Shown here one piece after another: positions 51,240 to 63,479 of a DNA stretch of 64,000 nt. Origin of the DNA: Takifugu bimaculatus (lineage: Eukaryota; Chordata; Actinopteri; Tetraodontiformes; Tetraodontidae); contig CP034980.1 in the NCBI GenBank assembly GCA_004026145.2, positions 10,161,690 to 10,225,689 on the forward strand, read 5' to 3'. Both the position numbers and the translations under genes were made by a program. Each line of letters opens with the position of its first letter. Positions within the stretch are counted from its first letter, which is position 1. The notes beneath the pieces are model-generated. The model saw nothing but the letters and a program-made list of their open reading frames with translations. It ran no database searches and was not told the DNA's origin.

Positions 51240-53494
51240 CTAAAGCTGCTGCCTTCCTCAGTGCCCTTGAGGAATCCTTCCCCCGTCTACCCCAGTGCTG
51301 CTGTGCCCAGCAGTACTGGGACGGCTTACGGGACACCATCCACAGATCGGCCCTGACGGTCTTTGGCAAAAAGCTGCGAAGGTCCAATGATTGGTTCGAA
51401 GCCAATGCATCGGTATTGACTCCGATCCTGGAACAAAAACGTATTGCCCTCACCAACTACAAATGCACACTAAACGATAAGACCCTGCATACCCTCAGAT
51501 CATCAAGGAAGATACTCCAGCAAACCTCACAACGCTGCGCCAACAGCTACTGGCTACAGCTTTGCAGCAACATCCAATCAGCTGCTGACTCTGGTAACAC
51601 CAAAGGCATGTACGACGCCATTAAAAAGGCGCTTGGACAACACATCACAAAATTGCCCCACTAAAATCTGTCTTAGGTGAAACCATCACAGACTACTCTC
51701 AACAACTCGACCGCTGGGTAGAACATTACTCCGTGCTCTATGCCAGCGACAATACTGTCTCGGATGCAGCCCTCTGCCATGTTGAGCGACAACCTGTAAT
51801 GGAAGAGCTTGACATGGAACCAACAACGGAGGAGCTAAGCAAAGCTATAGACAGCCTAACCTTCGGTAAAGCACCAGGCAGCGATGGCATCACAGCTGAA
51901 GTCCTCAAGTGTGGTAAGCCTGCTCTTCTCGACAAACTGCACAAGCTCCTCTGCCAGTGCTGGCGTGAAGGCTCTGTCCCACATGACATGAGGGACTCCA
52001 CCATCATTACCCTGTATAAGAACAAGGGAGACAGGAGCGACTGTAACAACTACCGAGGCATCTCTCTTCTCAGCACTACCGGCAAACTCTTTGCCAGAGT
52101 TGTGCTGAATAGACTCCAGGTTCTCGCTGAGGAGATCTACCCAGAATCAGGCTGGGTTCAGAGTAGGAAGGTCCACCACCGATATGATCTTCTCTTTGAG
52201 ACAGCTGCAGGATAAGTGCAGAGAGCAGAGAAAGCCACTCTACATGGCCTTTATTGACCTTACAAAAGCCTTCGACCTTGTGAGTAGGAGCGGTCTCTTC
52301 CAGCTGCTCGAACGGATAGGCTGCACCCCTCAACTTCTCCGCATTCTACAGTCATTTCACACCGACATGCATGGCACCATCCAGTTTGATGGATCCACTT
52401 CGGACCCCTTCAAAATCTGCTGCGGTGTCAAGCAGGGATGCGTGCTGGCGCCCACCCTGTTTGGGATATTCTTTTCCCTGCTTTTGCGCCAAGTTTTCGG
52501 TACAGCTACTGAGGGAGTCTACCTTCACACAAGGACAGATGGCAACCTTTTCACCCTTGCCCGTCTGAAAGCCAAAACAAAGGTCAGACCGCTCGTCATC
52601 AGGCACATGCTGTTTGCCGACGATGCAGCAGTGGTGGCACACTCCCAAGATCACCTGCAAACCCTCATGGACCATTTCTCCCAAGCCTGCCAGGACTTTA
52701 GCCTGGTCATCAGCCTGAACAAAACCAAGACGATGGGACAAGGCACTATAAATCCTCCGTTCATCACTATCAACAACTACACATTGGAAGCCGTAAACAC
52801 CTTCACCTACCTCGGGTCCACCATCACTGACAATCTGTCCCTTGATGTTGAGCTCAGTAGACGCATTGGAAAAGCTGCCTCAACTTTCAGGAAGCTGACA
52901 GAGAGGGTATGGGACAATGGAAAGATCACTACACATACAAAGGTGCAGGTGTACAGAGCCTGTGTCATTAGTACACTCCTCTATGGTAGTGAAACCTGGA
53001 CCCTATATTCCCACCAAGAACGGAGGCTAAACAGTTTTTTACCTTCGCTGCCTTAGGCGTATACTGGGCGTCACCTGGAAAGACATGGTCACCCACACGG
53101 CAATCTTAGAGAGAGCACAGCTTCCAAGCATGTACTCCCTACTGAGGCAAAGACATCTACGTTGGCTGGGCCATGTCTGCCGGATGGATGATGGTCATAT
53201 TCCAAAGGACATCCTGTTTGCCGAACTGTCGTCTGGTAAGAGACAGAAAGGACGCCCCCAGTTACGCTATAAGGACGTCTGCAAGCAAGACCTCAAGAGC
53301 TTCAACATCAGCCTTGACATCTGGGAAGTCACTGCCCAGGACCGCCTCAAGTGGCAGAAGGCGCTCCGCACCGGGCTGCTCAATAATGAAAACACTCTGG
53401 CAAAACACCACGAAACAAAGAGGATAAAGAGAAAGCAACAACAGGTCTCCTCACCGTTTCCATCCTCCTCATTAACATCTTGTCTCTCTGAAGA
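51240..53494 (+). mobile_element. RTE-superfamily LINE, 5'-truncated, inside L2
   Basis: Lacks the endonuclease. Contains a linker, RT and C-terminal tail on the plus strand. It differs from the RTE element at 42011. I could not find target duplications because the flanking L2 lost sequence. Confidence 0.78.
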
Positions 53495-53513
53495 ATCTTG
53501 GAGTAACTTTTGA
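51733..53513 (+). pseudogene. RTE-superfamily reverse transcriptase, three frame breaks
   Basis: FGKAPGSDGITAEVLKCG, IITLYKNKGDRSDCNNYRGI, LLSTTGKLFARVVLNRL; after a slip at about 52200, PLYMAFIDLTKAFDLVSRSG (Asp), ICCGVKQGCVLAPTLFGIFF, RHMLFADDAAVVAHS (FADD), FTYLGSTITDNLSLDVELSR, STLLYGSETWTLYSHQERRL; after a slip at about 53040, LRWLGHVCRMDDGHIPKDIL and GRPQLRYKDVCKQDLKSFNI. The GSETWTL block and C-terminus are typical of RTE-like LINEs. Catalytic residues survive. Confidence 0.83.
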
Positions 53514-54352
53514 TCAAAATTTGTCCTTTAACTCACACATCAAAATAGTCTCTAGAAGTGCCTCTTTTCACCTGAGAAACATCACAAGGATCAGGAAACT
53601 ACTGATGCAGCATGATGCTGAAAAGTTAGTCCATAAATTTGTTCCTTCCAGGCTGGACTATTATAATTCTTTATTATCAGGGTGTCCAAACAACTCTTTA
53701 AGAAACCTCCAGGTGATCCAAAATGCTGCAGCTAGAGTTCTGACAGGTATTGACAAAAGAGTTCACATTACTCATGTACTGGCATTGGCTGCCCATTGAA
53801 TTTAGAATAATTTTTAAAATCGTTCTTCTGACATACAGGTTCCTCAGTGGCCTAGCTCCATCCTACCTGAAGGAGCTAGTGACACCTTACCAGCCCTATA
53901 GACTGCTCTGTTCTCAGAATGCTGGTCTACTTGTGATCCCCAGAGTCTCTAGAGGTAGAATGGGGGGCTAAGCATTTAGCTTCTGGGCCCCCCCTCCTGT
54001 GGAACCAGCTCCCTGTTCAGCTGACTCCATCTCTACTTTTCAAATATGTATGTATGTATGGTATTGTATTTTATGTATGGTATTGTATTGTATGTATGGT
54101 ATTGTATCTGCCTATTCTCTCCTCTACCTTTCCTCTCCTCCCCTCTAAACATTTTCCCCCTTCTCCTCTCTCCCTACCCAGCCGGCCATCAGCAGGAGGG
54201 TACCCCTACATGAGCCTTGCCCTGCTCAAGGTTTCTTCCTGTTAAAGGGGAGTTTTTCCTTGCCACTTTTGCTTCTTTGGGGTTAGGCCCTGGGATTCTG
54301 TAAAGCACCAAGAAACAATTTTGATTTTAAAAGACGCTATATAAATAAAGAT
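53495..54352 (+). pseudogene. L2 ORF2 C-terminus and 3' UTR
   Basis: SFNSHIKIVSRSASFHLRNI, LDYYNSLLSGCPNNSLRNLQ, AAARVLTGIDKRVHI, then GLAPSYLKELVTPYQPYRLL after a break. The 3' UTR has CAAGGTTTCTTCCTGTTAAA and a tandem TATGTATGGTATTGTAT-like run at 54043-54106. Confidence 0.83.
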
Positions 54353-54946
54353 TGAAGTGTATCAGCAGAAAATCTAATTCATTAAGTGCTTGTTGATGAT
54401 CTATTGGGGACTTTTATTTTGAGCTATGCTTCCTTCAAACAGTTACCTATCTGCCCTCTGTCAGGTTTGCTGTAAAACAAGGATGCCCAAAAGTCTGACG
54501 AATCATGCTGTGTAATCTCTACAGTTTGACTGGTACCTTTACAGGAAGGATGTTAGACGAAACATATCAGACAAGCGATTAGAGCCATCACACAGAGCAA
54601 GAAATAGTCAATCCCCAGGTTAGATTTGACAAGTTCTCCAGTCTTTTTAGGCAGGACTGATGAATGATACCAATTTTGACCAATATTTAAGGATCTTTCT
54701 TTACATTAGACATGTAATTCTCAGCATGGCACATGTGCAAGAGTGACCTGATCTTCTGTCCTATGTCCCTATATGCATATCCACAGGAAAAAGTACTGGT
54801 GGAGGTTCTGTATTGAAAGTCTCTAAGATGATGTTGGCTTCCCCTCTTCACGTTCTGACACTGCTTTGCCCACACTGCATTGAAAATAACTTTGGCTGAC
54901 TTGAATGGTAGTTGGGGAAGTCTCCAGTTCATTATGTTTATATCAG
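54353..54946. other. No recognisable feature
   Basis: About 590 bases with no repeat ends or coding signal recognised. Confidence 0.45.
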
Positions 54947-55385
54947 TCAATCTTTATTTATATAGCATCTATTACAATCAAAAATATCTCTAGGCACTTT
55001 ACAGAATCCCAGAATGTGACCCCCAACAAGCAACAGTGGCAAGGAAAAACTCCCCTTTAAACATGAAGAAACCTTGAGCAGGACCAGGCTCATATAGGGG
55101 GACCCTCTTGCTAATGGCCAGCTGGGTAGAGAGAGGAGAAGGGGGAGGACAGGTAGAAGAGAGACTAGGCAGAGATTATGCAAATATATTAATTATATTA
55201 ATCTGCCAGTAGGGTTGAGTGGGTCAGCGGGATCGGAGGTCAGTGTACAGCTATGAAGGTAGCAATGCCTGCAGGTGAATACAGGGGGGAGGGGGAAGAA
55301 GCAGAAAACTACACAAGAAATAACATTGCAGGTCTACTTGGCGAGGAGACCATGACCCAGTGGGGTGACAGAGGCCACTTTTTAC
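54947..55385 (-). mobile_element. L2 3' UTR fragment, minus strand
   Basis: Reverse complement of the L2 tail: TCTTTATTTATATAGCATCT, GCAAGGAAAAACTCCCCTTT, AGAAACCTTGAGCAGGACCA and ACCATGACCCAGTGGGGTGA are all present. The 5' part of the LINE is absent, a typical 5'-truncated insertion. A different subfamily from the others by several changes. Confidence 0.8.
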
Positions 55386-57550
55386 CTGTTGGAAAAGATC
55401 CCGCATCTCCCTAGTCCTTGGAGGCAAGTTCCATTCTTGACATTTACAGTTGTATTTGTGTCCATTTGCTTGCCTGTGTGCACTTGTTTAAAAGGGTGTT
55501 AAAAAACCTCTTGATACGATGCTTATATAGGAATCAAAGTGTATTATTCTTCAGGGTTATATAACTGTAGAGGCTTAAAACAAATTGAATATTGAACATA
55601 ACAATATTTAATGCCAAAGAAACTTTGCAAAAGTAATTACTTATCACTTCTATTTGTAGAAATCTAATGAAACAATACAAAAATAGAGTAAAAATTCACT
55701 GTAGATGTTTACATAATTTAATGTGGCTTTCTGTCTGTACTTTAGGGCACAATAAATTAAAACAGCTCAGAACCACTATGACACAAGTAAACAATTTTAC
55801 TGTATGTCATGTCCATCAGGAAAAAGTTAACACTACCGTGACTGAAGTCTGCAAGCAGTTCATTGAAAGTGAGACGAAAGGGTTGTGTAGAGGAAAGTTT
55901 ACAGCTGGTATTGTCGAGAAACGGCATGTTGTTACAGGTGGATGCCACCAGAAGGAGCTAGACCCAAATGGTGTAGGGTGGTTATTAAAAGCAAAGCTTT
56001 TCACAGACACACACAAATAAAAAAGCCCACAGCCAATCTCTTCCTTGATACAGTTTTATTCAAGAGACAGGCTTATAAAGGCAGATAACTGAAGACATTA
56101 GGGGGTAGTTGTCAGATCTTATCTGAGCATTTCTGGTCACTGGCCATTCAAAACAAAAGGATCATGCTTCCTTGGCATTTAAAATATTTTCCCACTAGAG
56201 ACATTGACTGTTGGCTGCATTGTAGCCAACACAGCATTGGCATAGATCCATTTACAGCCTCTGTCAAGAAACAAGCACACAACATGGTGCCAGACGTACT
56301 GACCCAGATGGTGGTGTAGTTTGTGTTTCCTCCAATCAGATTTGATCTGATACCATTATAAAGGCTGGTAGTCGGTCCTGATCCAAAAATTTGGATTGGG
56401 ACAAAACAATTTTAAAAATTACATTTAATGTTAATGACACTGAGTTTGTTGACAGCATCAAGTTCTTCTGATATTGTCCTGTATACTCAAAAACTGAAAC
56501 TTTGCATGTGTGGTACAGTGAAAGCCCAGTTTCTGTCCTGAAACTGCAGCTGGAAAGCCTGAAACTTGACCATTCTCACACAGAATTGAGAACTTTTATA
56601 GACACAGACACCCAGTTCCCTAGACTAACTACCTTAACATCACAATTAGTCCCATGACCCTAACCCAATACTAACCTTAAAACAAGGTTTTAACCCTAAC
56701 CCTTAACCCCTAAAATGTCCTTACATTACTTTGCTAGAAAAAAAAGAATATTTGGTAGTCTATATGAAGCAAGAACCCATGCACACACACAGGTTGTTTA
56801 TTGTTAAGCTTGTTCACTCAGCTCTAAATTGCAGCAGCTTAAGATGAATACATCACATCCTGAAGGAGGTCTGACTGAATATGTGACTTCATACGGCAAA
56901 CATCCCAGTTGGGTACAAAAATGGGGCTGCTTTTGTAAATCCCCACAAATGAAACTTGCATGACCTTTGCCTGCACCTTGTTAATTTCATGAAATTCTGA
57001 AATAAAGCCAGGCCATCTGGGAGATGCCTTAATTTCCTGTTAGAGTTCAGGTCTTAACTTTAACCTTTCCTGCTGTTCCCTTTTATTCCTGTCTCTGAGG
57101 TATGATAATTCAGATCAGTGCTGTCTTGGAACTATGTCAGGACAAATGCAGGGGAATTGGGTGTATCCTCTGCAGAAACAAGTAATGAAAAACCAGTAAT
57201 TTAAAATAAAGTTACTTAAATCTAGAATTTATTTGCCTCATTCTTATCCTAACCATTTTTTCCCCTCTCCACAAAGGATGAAGGCAGGTCCACCCATGGA
57301 TGAGCGGCCAGTTCAGGGCTTTGTGAGCAGTTGTGGGTTCTGTACCTTGTAAGATACAGGAATAGCTGTAAAAGTTAATTTAAAAAGTTCTTAACGGAAT
57401 ATAAGTTTTCCTAAATCAAGATAATAAAACTGCTTGATATTTTTTCATTAACTTTACAATACAATCACTTAATTCAACATCTAAAACAGGACAATTTCCA
57501 CATTACAAAATTATAATCAAACAGATTGAAAGCTAGTTTTGAACCTCACT

Positions 57551-57585
<35 letters not shown>

Positions 57586-58053
57586 GCATCAATCATGTTT
57601 AATATCCTACAAGAAAAGTTTTCATACACACCAACAAATGTGACTAATTGTGATGGCCTCTTGTTTGAATCAGAATTTAAACTTTCTTAAAATCTCAGAC
57701 AGTATGATAACCGAAGGAACTCGTGTACTCAAATGACTTCAACTCACCAATTTTGTAGAAGGTTGTCAAATCCCCTCATGATTTAAATCTGTTAGGATTC
57801 AACAGGACAGACCCAAGAATACAGACAGGGAAGTAACATGGACTAATGTTCATCTTCAAAACAAAACCAGAGGTGTATATGCATATTAGCAATAGTTAGT
57901 ATTATTTGAAGTTAGTCTGTAAATCTCAATGCAAGGACATGGAAAATAGCCTCACTGTTTGAGCAGTGGCAGGGCTCTGAAGACAGCCATCATGTGCTCC
58001 ACAGGTTTAAATGGGAAATTGCACAATACAAGATGATGCTATAACTATATAAC
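55386..58053. other. No recognisable gene; low-complexity tracts
   Basis: About 2.7 kb, AT-rich. A 117-residue plus-strand frame (55667-56020) has no recognised domain and is doubtful. It includes degenerate CCCTAA-like tracts at about 56655-56710 and a (TA)n run at 57551-57578. This may be the best candidate for older, element-free sequence here. Confidence 0.4.
57551..57578. repeat. (AT)n microsatellite
   Basis: About 14 uninterrupted AT units followed by AATAAATAAATG. Confidence 0.9.
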
Positions 58054-58055
58054 TA

Positions 58056-59089
58056 CCGTATTTTCAAGACTATAAGGCACACCTAAAACACTGAGATTTT
58101 CTCAAAAAACGATGGTGCGCCTTACAATATTGAGCACCTTGTGTGTGGACTGAGTTCCAAAATCTGCTGTGCACTTTTGGTGGATGAACTACGGTAAACG
58201 CTCCGCCAATCGATTAGCGGCACACCTACACGTAAGGATCCCCTAAAATGGTGCCGGTCAAGCGAGACGCGTATGAATGAGGCTTACTTTAAACTGCAGG
58301 CCATCGAATATGCGGCTGAAAATGGCAATCGAGCAATCAGTGTTTTCGCTTTATGAGGCGGCAGCATCTCTCCATACGCGCAAGGACAACTGTTGCGCAG
58401 CGGCTGCCCGTGGATTAACAGGAGAGGGTGGCCATCTTCCGCACCTACTGCCGCGACAAGATAACCGCGCCCAGCCACATCACCAACATAGATGAGATCT
58501 CTCTGACTTTTAACATCCCTTTGACCCACAAAGTGGAGAAAAAGGGACCGGCACGGTGGCGATACGCACAACGGGGCACGAGAAGTCGTCGTTCGCCATG
58601 GTTCTCGGCTGCCACGGAAACGGACAGAGCGCTGGATGACGGATGGCGAACACTCCTTCACAACTATGAGGCAGCGGCGGGCAAGTTATGCCACCATATG
58701 CGGGTGGATTGTAGACGCATGGGCTATGATACCGTCTTCATGTATTGTAAGAGCTTTCACAAAATCAATGCTGAACCGGAACCGGTCGGTGAGTCCGATT
58801 CAGATGATTAAGAAGAGGAATTCGGGATGTTGGACATTGAAATAGTGCAGCTGTTTAATTCAGATACAGAAGATGAAAACTTTGATGGTTTTGTGGCGAA
58901 AGAATGAATATTTTGTTCAATAAATGTGTCGAAACTCACTGTTTTACTTCCGTTGTTATTTTTTACTGTATGTTTCAGCATGCGCCTAATAATACGGTGT
59001 GCCTTGTGTATGTTTTAAATACAGAAATAGCACCCATAACTGAGACTGCACCTTTTAATACAGTGCGCCTTATGGTCATGAAAATACGG
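58056..59089 (+). mobile_element. pogo/Tigger-type DNA transposon, internally deleted, copy 2
   Basis: 1034 bp between TA duplications (58054-58055, 59090-59091), ends CCGTATTTTCAAGACTATAA and CCGTATTTTCATGACCATAA. Nearly colinear with copy 1 (14382-15420), inverted relative to it in the window. Confidence 0.85.
58275..58907 (+). pseudogene. pogo-type transposase remnant, copy 2
   Basis: N-terminal helix-turn-helix piece (LQAIEYAAENGNRAISVFAL), then SHITNIDEISLTFNIPLTHK with the first catalytic Asp, a deletion removing the rest of the DDD core, and the tail MTDGEHSFTTMRQRRASYAT, CGWIVDAWA, FTKSM and FNSDTEDENFDGF. Two or three frames are needed. It cannot transpose itself. Confidence 0.75.
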
Positions 59090-59099
59090 TATATAACAA

Positions 59100-59287
59100 A
59101 TTAATTTTATATTTAGTCAGTTTTACCATTCTGATACAAAAACTCTCCAACAGAGGTAGACAGGTGCTTCGTCTTTAAATAGGTGGCCTGATGTAGATTG
59201 CCGACAGGTGCGCCTGCCTGCAGCGCCAGCTGTAGCAAATCAGCTCCTCCCCGCCCCCTGCAGGAAGAAAGAAGCAGGACCACAACA
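59100..59287 (-). mobile_element. LTR fragment (U3 part) of Gypsy-like family
   Basis: Minus strand starts TGTTGTGGTCCTGC and contains GCAGGCAGGCGCACCTGTCG then CTATTTAAAG (TATA-like), matching the U3 of the solo LTR at 38329-38922. The R-U5 part and the other end are missing. Confidence 0.55.
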
Positions 59288-59744
59288 ATGCACGACCTGG
59301 AACCTTGTATGCCTTCAAATTAAAGGTTCATCAAAGGAGTTACTGCACTTTTGGCTTTTTGGACTTTGGACATTTTGTAGAGGGTCTTCTGTGTCTTTTT
59401 TGAATTTTCTGGCTGTCCATGTCCAGTGCACATTGCAGTGCTTCAATTATTTTCTGTAACGCCCCCCCCAGGAAGAAGAAAACAATTTTACCCGCCCCCC
59501 CCACACACACATACCCTTATTATCATTAAAGAAGACAAAGAAAGAAATAGTTTATTTTATGACAAAGAATGACTTTAGTAACAAAGTCTAGTCTGTAACA
59601 AAAAGATTTAAAGTGCATCAATTTACCTGAAATATAAAACAATGAATCCTTATTCAAACTAAATTTGAGTAAGTTTTTGCAACATTTGATATTGGAAAAT
59701 TTAATTAATGAAAACCAATAAATAATAATTAAGTCAAATTCATT
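59288..59744. other. No recognisable feature
   Basis: AT-rich sequence with C-runs near 59463 and 59497; nothing recognised. Confidence 0.4.
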
Positions 59745-61142
59745 TCAGCAATATAAACAGAAGCACAATGTGTAAAATATTTTAACCCACAAAACAAAAA
59801 AGATTAACTCATATTTTGCTTTTTTTTTTTCCATTCTATTACTTTTTTTAAAATTTCTTTTAATCAAAATCAGGAAGTCCGGATTAATGGCTCCAATGAG
59901 CATGTTTTGCAGTGCACAGCTTTTCAAAGCAGCGTTTGAAGCATGATACTGAACTCTCAGTTCCTGCTCAACATTCAGCTGGGACCTGCAGCTGGTCATC
60001 AGTGCAGCAACAGCAGAGAAGCCAGTCTGACAAAGGTAACCCTAACCCATAGCCCTGGATACTGGCTTGCCACACTGAGCCAGAGGTCACTCAATGTCTG
60101 TGATGTGAAACTCAATGTGGAGTCAGATATTGTGTCTTTTTCTACAGAGCTGAAACCAATTGGAGCTGGTGCAGTGAAAGGATCTCTCACCCAGTCATAG
60201 TGGAAACTGTTTTCTGGGAAGTCCTTTTTAAAAAATCCTATCAATGATGAAATATGCTGTAAAATAACTGAGGTAGCATCATAGACACTAGTGTCTAAAA
60301 AGGTTTTCGAATGAAGCGATGTTTCCTTCATCAAGTTGTCTGCTCCACCTTGCAAGCTTTCGAGGGAAAGAGCTGGTCTTGTCTGTGACCCAAGGGAGGG
60401 GTTTCTTTCCCTTGTAGATTTATTTCATCTACCTTTACATATGTGTTACTCAGGTAAGCTAGTTTTCCCAGGAAGTTCTCATCACAATGTTTTTCTGCGA
60501 CTTCATAATTGTGCTTTTACTCCAAAAACACTCATATCTGTTCTCTGAGCAAAAAAACTCAGGACAAGAGTTGTCTTGTGACAGTCACCTTGCTTCACTA
60601 TGATAAAGCACAGCTTGATGTTCAGCTCCCATCTCCCCAAAAGAAGACTCTTGTTTTTAGTGGTCTGGTCTTTTTCAAATTGACTGCACCTATAATGTCA
60701 GTCATAGCCTCACTTAATTCAGGGGAATGTTGCCTTGGTGCGAGTGCTTCTCTGTATATAACAGTGCCCACTCAGCATTAGGTGAGACCTTCTTGATGAA
60801 TGCTCGAAGATCTTTTCTCATTCCATTCTTTGCAGCATTTGCATCATTCAACATGACAGAGACCATGTCTGCTGCCGGCAGTGTCAGCTCCTCTGCTGTG
60901 GTGTAGGGTTTTTTTGCACTGAGGAATTTTGTATGCCACCTTATACATAATACGTATCTATATGAACAAAGTCTTTTCTCATCTCCTACTGTAGTCACAG
61001 TGAAGCCAAGTGCTACATATTTCCTCATCTTAGCTTTTGGTTGACTTTGTTTTGTCTCATTATCTCTGTCTTTCTGCACCTTTCTTTTCATAACTTTTTT
61101 TTCCCCATGTTGTCTTTTAAGGGTTTGTATACTGCACTTCAT
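59745..61142 (-). pseudogene. hAT transposase (ZBED/SCAND3-like), decayed
   Basis: Minus strand. N-terminal: KMRKYVALGFTVTTVGDEKR, degenerate zinc finger, FLSAKKPYTTAEELTLPAAD, MVSVMLNDANAAKNGMRKDL. C-terminal: FHYDWVRDPFTAPAPIGFSS, LWLSVASQYPGLWVR. The order and the DWVRNPF-type block match ZBED5-like hAT transposases. The catalytic core between is largely missing and reading frames break repeatedly. I could not locate terminal repeats. Confidence 0.7.
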
Positions 61143-61645
61143 ATCGCCTGCTCAGTGCAAAAATAACCGACACCATAGGGCTAATACGTACTGCACACAC
61201 TCTGTCAAGGAGAGCGCCACTGCTAACTACTGTAATGGATGTGGAATTTCACTTTATTCTAGTACCGCAAAACTCACGTGCACACGTGCTGTGTGAAACT
61301 TGCATCAACGTTTTTTTGTGAGCTTTTTGGCAACATACTCCTGCCAGTCATGCATAGTATGTCTTAAAAAATATATATACATATATTATATTGTAATTAT
61401 AAATTTCAGCAAAGTCTAGCTTCATTTGAACTTTGTCACATGATTTAGCAGTAGATACAACCCTGTAAGTATTCTGGGCTGGACATGATCACTAATTTAG
61501 GACTGGAACCTCGTTGGAAAGGTCAAAGCTTCCAGTGATTCAGGATGCAGTTGACTCAAGGATCATTTCTTTTTGTTTGTTTTGTGGACAATGCAGATTT
61601 AATCCACCATGATTGCTTGTATTACTACATTCGATGCCCTTTTTA
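61143..61645. other. No recognisable feature
   Basis: About 500 bases including an (AT)-rich run near 61366-61392. It may include the hAT 5' end, but no inverted repeat or 8-bp duplication was found. Confidence 0.4.
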
Positions 61646-62403
61646 ACTGTATTTTAGATATCCAGTCATGGATGGCAGAAAACTTCCTACAGCTCAACCA
61701 GGACAAAACAGAAGTCTTAGTCATTGGTCCCGAAGGTCAGAGAGAGAAACTTGTACCAAAGTTAAAGGATTTTAAGCCATCTCAATTTGTAAAAAATCTG
61801 GGTGTGATCTTTGACTCTGAGCTTAGTTTTATCCCACACATCAAAAACATAACAAAGGTAGGTTTTTACCACCTGAAGAATATAGCCAGAGTCTGCCCGT
61901 TTCTCTCTCAGGCCAGCACGGAGGTGCTGATGCACGCTTTTATCTCTTGTCGTTTAGATTATTGTAATGCCCTGCTCTCTGGTCTTCCAAAAAAGAGCGT
62001 CACTAACCTACAATTATTACAAAACGCAGCTGCACGGGTGCTGACGAGGACCAGAGGGCGGGAGCACATCACACCGGTTTTAGAATCGCTGCATTGGCTA
62101 CCCGTGCGTTTCAGGATCGATTTTAAGGTTCTTTTATTAGTTTTTAAATGTCTTAATGGTCTTGGCCCGACTTATTTATCAGACATGCTTTTATTCTATC
62201 AACCCTCGCGGACTCTGAGGTCCTCGGGCACCGGCCTTTTAACCATTCCACATGTAAGCTCTAAAACGCACGGGGAAGCGGCCTTCAGTTATTATGGTCC
62301 CCGACTGTGGAACAGCCTGCCGGAGAACCTCAGGGCCACAGAGACTGTTGAGATTTTTAAAAAGAGGCTCAAGACACACCTTTTTAATCAGGCCTTTAAC
62401 TGA
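61609..62403 (+). CDS. L2-clade RT C-terminal half, open frame
   Basis: 264 residues with no stop. Blocks: WMAENFLQLNQDKTEVLVIG, FVKNLGVIFDSELSFIPHIK, FISCRLDYCNALLSGLPKKS, LQLLQNAAARVLTRTRGREH, ESLHWLPVRFRIDFKVLLLV, YGPRLWNSLPENLR and the end FKKRLKTHLFNQAFN. The first dozen residues are probably flank read-through. Polymerase catalytic blocks lie in the missing 5' half. The clean frame suggests recent insertion. Confidence 0.85.
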   Translation: MIACITTFDALFNCILDIQSWMAENFLQLNQDKTEVLVIGPEGQREKLVPKLKDFKPSQFVKNLGVIFDSELSFIPHIKNITKVGFYHLKNIARVCPFLSQASTEVLMHAFISCRLDYCNALLSGLPKKSVTNLQLLQNAAARVLTRTRGREHITPVLESLHWLPVRFRIDFKVLLLVFKCLNGLGPTYLSDMLLFYQPSRTLRSSGTGLLTIPHVSSKTHGEAAFSYYGPRLWNSLPENLRATETVEIFKKRLKTHLFNQAFN

Positions 62404-63158
62404 TTTTCTGATTATTTTTAATTTCTTTTATGTCTTATCCTTATTTTACTTGATACTTTTACTGTTTTACTCCCTCAGTTCTTAGTTTCTCAGTTTTTAG
62501 TCTTTACACCTTTTAACCCATTTACTGTTTTAGTCTATTTTAGTCTTAGTACTGTTTTACTCCCTCAGTCCTTATTCTCAGTTTTTTAGTCTTTACACCT
62601 TTTATCGCATTTACTGTTTCAGTCTGTTTTAGTCTTAGTACTGTTTTACTCCTTCAATTCTTAGTTCCTCAGTTTTTAGCTTTTATACCTTTTATCCCAT
62701 TTACTGTTTCAGTCCTTCAGTTTTTAGCTCCAGTGTTTCCTCATGGGGGCCTGCCAGGCTGGGAGATGTTTCCGGTCTACCGCTGGAGGTGCTGTCCCAT
62801 TGTCGACCCTGGCCTGGGTGGTTAGGGGGCTCTGTGCTTTGGTGTGGAGCCTCCGGTCTGTCCGGGTCGGGGTGGTCTTTGTGGCGGTACCACCTGTGGT
62901 CACGGACCGTGACCTCCCTCGGCCTGGTGGGCCTCCAAAGGTGGCGTCTCCTTCGCCTCAGGTCTCGGTGCCCAGCCATGTCTCAGCTTGCCTCAGCTTG
63001 TTTATGTGTGTGGGTGTGTGTGTAAGTGTGTTGTATGCATGTGTGTGTGTGTCCTTTTCTTGATTCTCTTGTTCGCTTTGCTGTTTTTATCCTTTGTGAG
63101 GCACTTTGTGCTACCTAGCGTATGAAAAGTGCCATATAAATAAAATTGAATTGAATTG
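61646..63158 (+). mobile_element. L2-clade LINE, second family, 5'-truncated
   Basis: RT C-terminal half, long 3' UTR and the tail GCCATATAAATAAAATTGAA with (TTGAA)n. The sequence differs clearly from the main L2 family in this window. Confidence 0.85.
62461..62718 (+). repeat. About 90-bp tandem repeat in the L2 3' UTR
   Basis: Nearly three units, each beginning ACTGTTTTACTCCCTCAGT, at 62461, 62551 and 62640, containing CAGTTTTTAGTCTTTACACC. Confidence 0.8.
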
Positions 63159-63470
63159 TATGTTAATAAGTTAGATATGAAGGAGCAGCTTCTGTCAGCT
63201 TCATATGGCCTGCAATGAAATAATAATAATAAGACATCCCTAATTGTTTATGTTTGATGGCATTTTAAAATTAAGTTGTTTATTTATTATTAATTTAAGT
63301 TGTTTTGGCAAATAACCTTGTTCCTCCCCTCATTTAAAAATGGTATACTCTTCATATTTAGCTGAAAATTAGCTGGATTATTTTATCAAAAAAACCTAGC
63401 CATAATTTCTTAGATTGAGTTTATATTTAAAATGCTAAACAAGCTTGATGAGATTTATATTCTTTCTAGA
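63159..63470. other. No recognisable feature
   Basis: AT-rich spacer after the L2 tail. Confidence 0.4.
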
Positions 63471-63479
63471 CGGAAAAAC

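Larger units (their letters stand above)
50525..54352 (+). mobile_element. L2-type LINE, copy 5, with its middle replaced by an RTE-type LINE
   Basis: L2 from the pre-RT linker (50525) to GVPQRSVLGL at 51239, then foreign LINE sequence to about 53494, then L2 again (thumb domain, 3' UTR) to the CTATATAAATAAAG end near 54350. About 300 bases of L2, including the YADD block, are missing at the insertion point. Confidence 0.85.

Noticed and set aside
55667..56020. 117-codon plus-strand frame
   Set aside because: No recognised domain, AT-rich context and an overlapping frame on the other strand; insufficient evidence for a gene.
56655..56710. Telomere-like CCCTAA runs
   Set aside because: Too degenerate and irregular compared with the clear array at 15984; likely simple low complexity.
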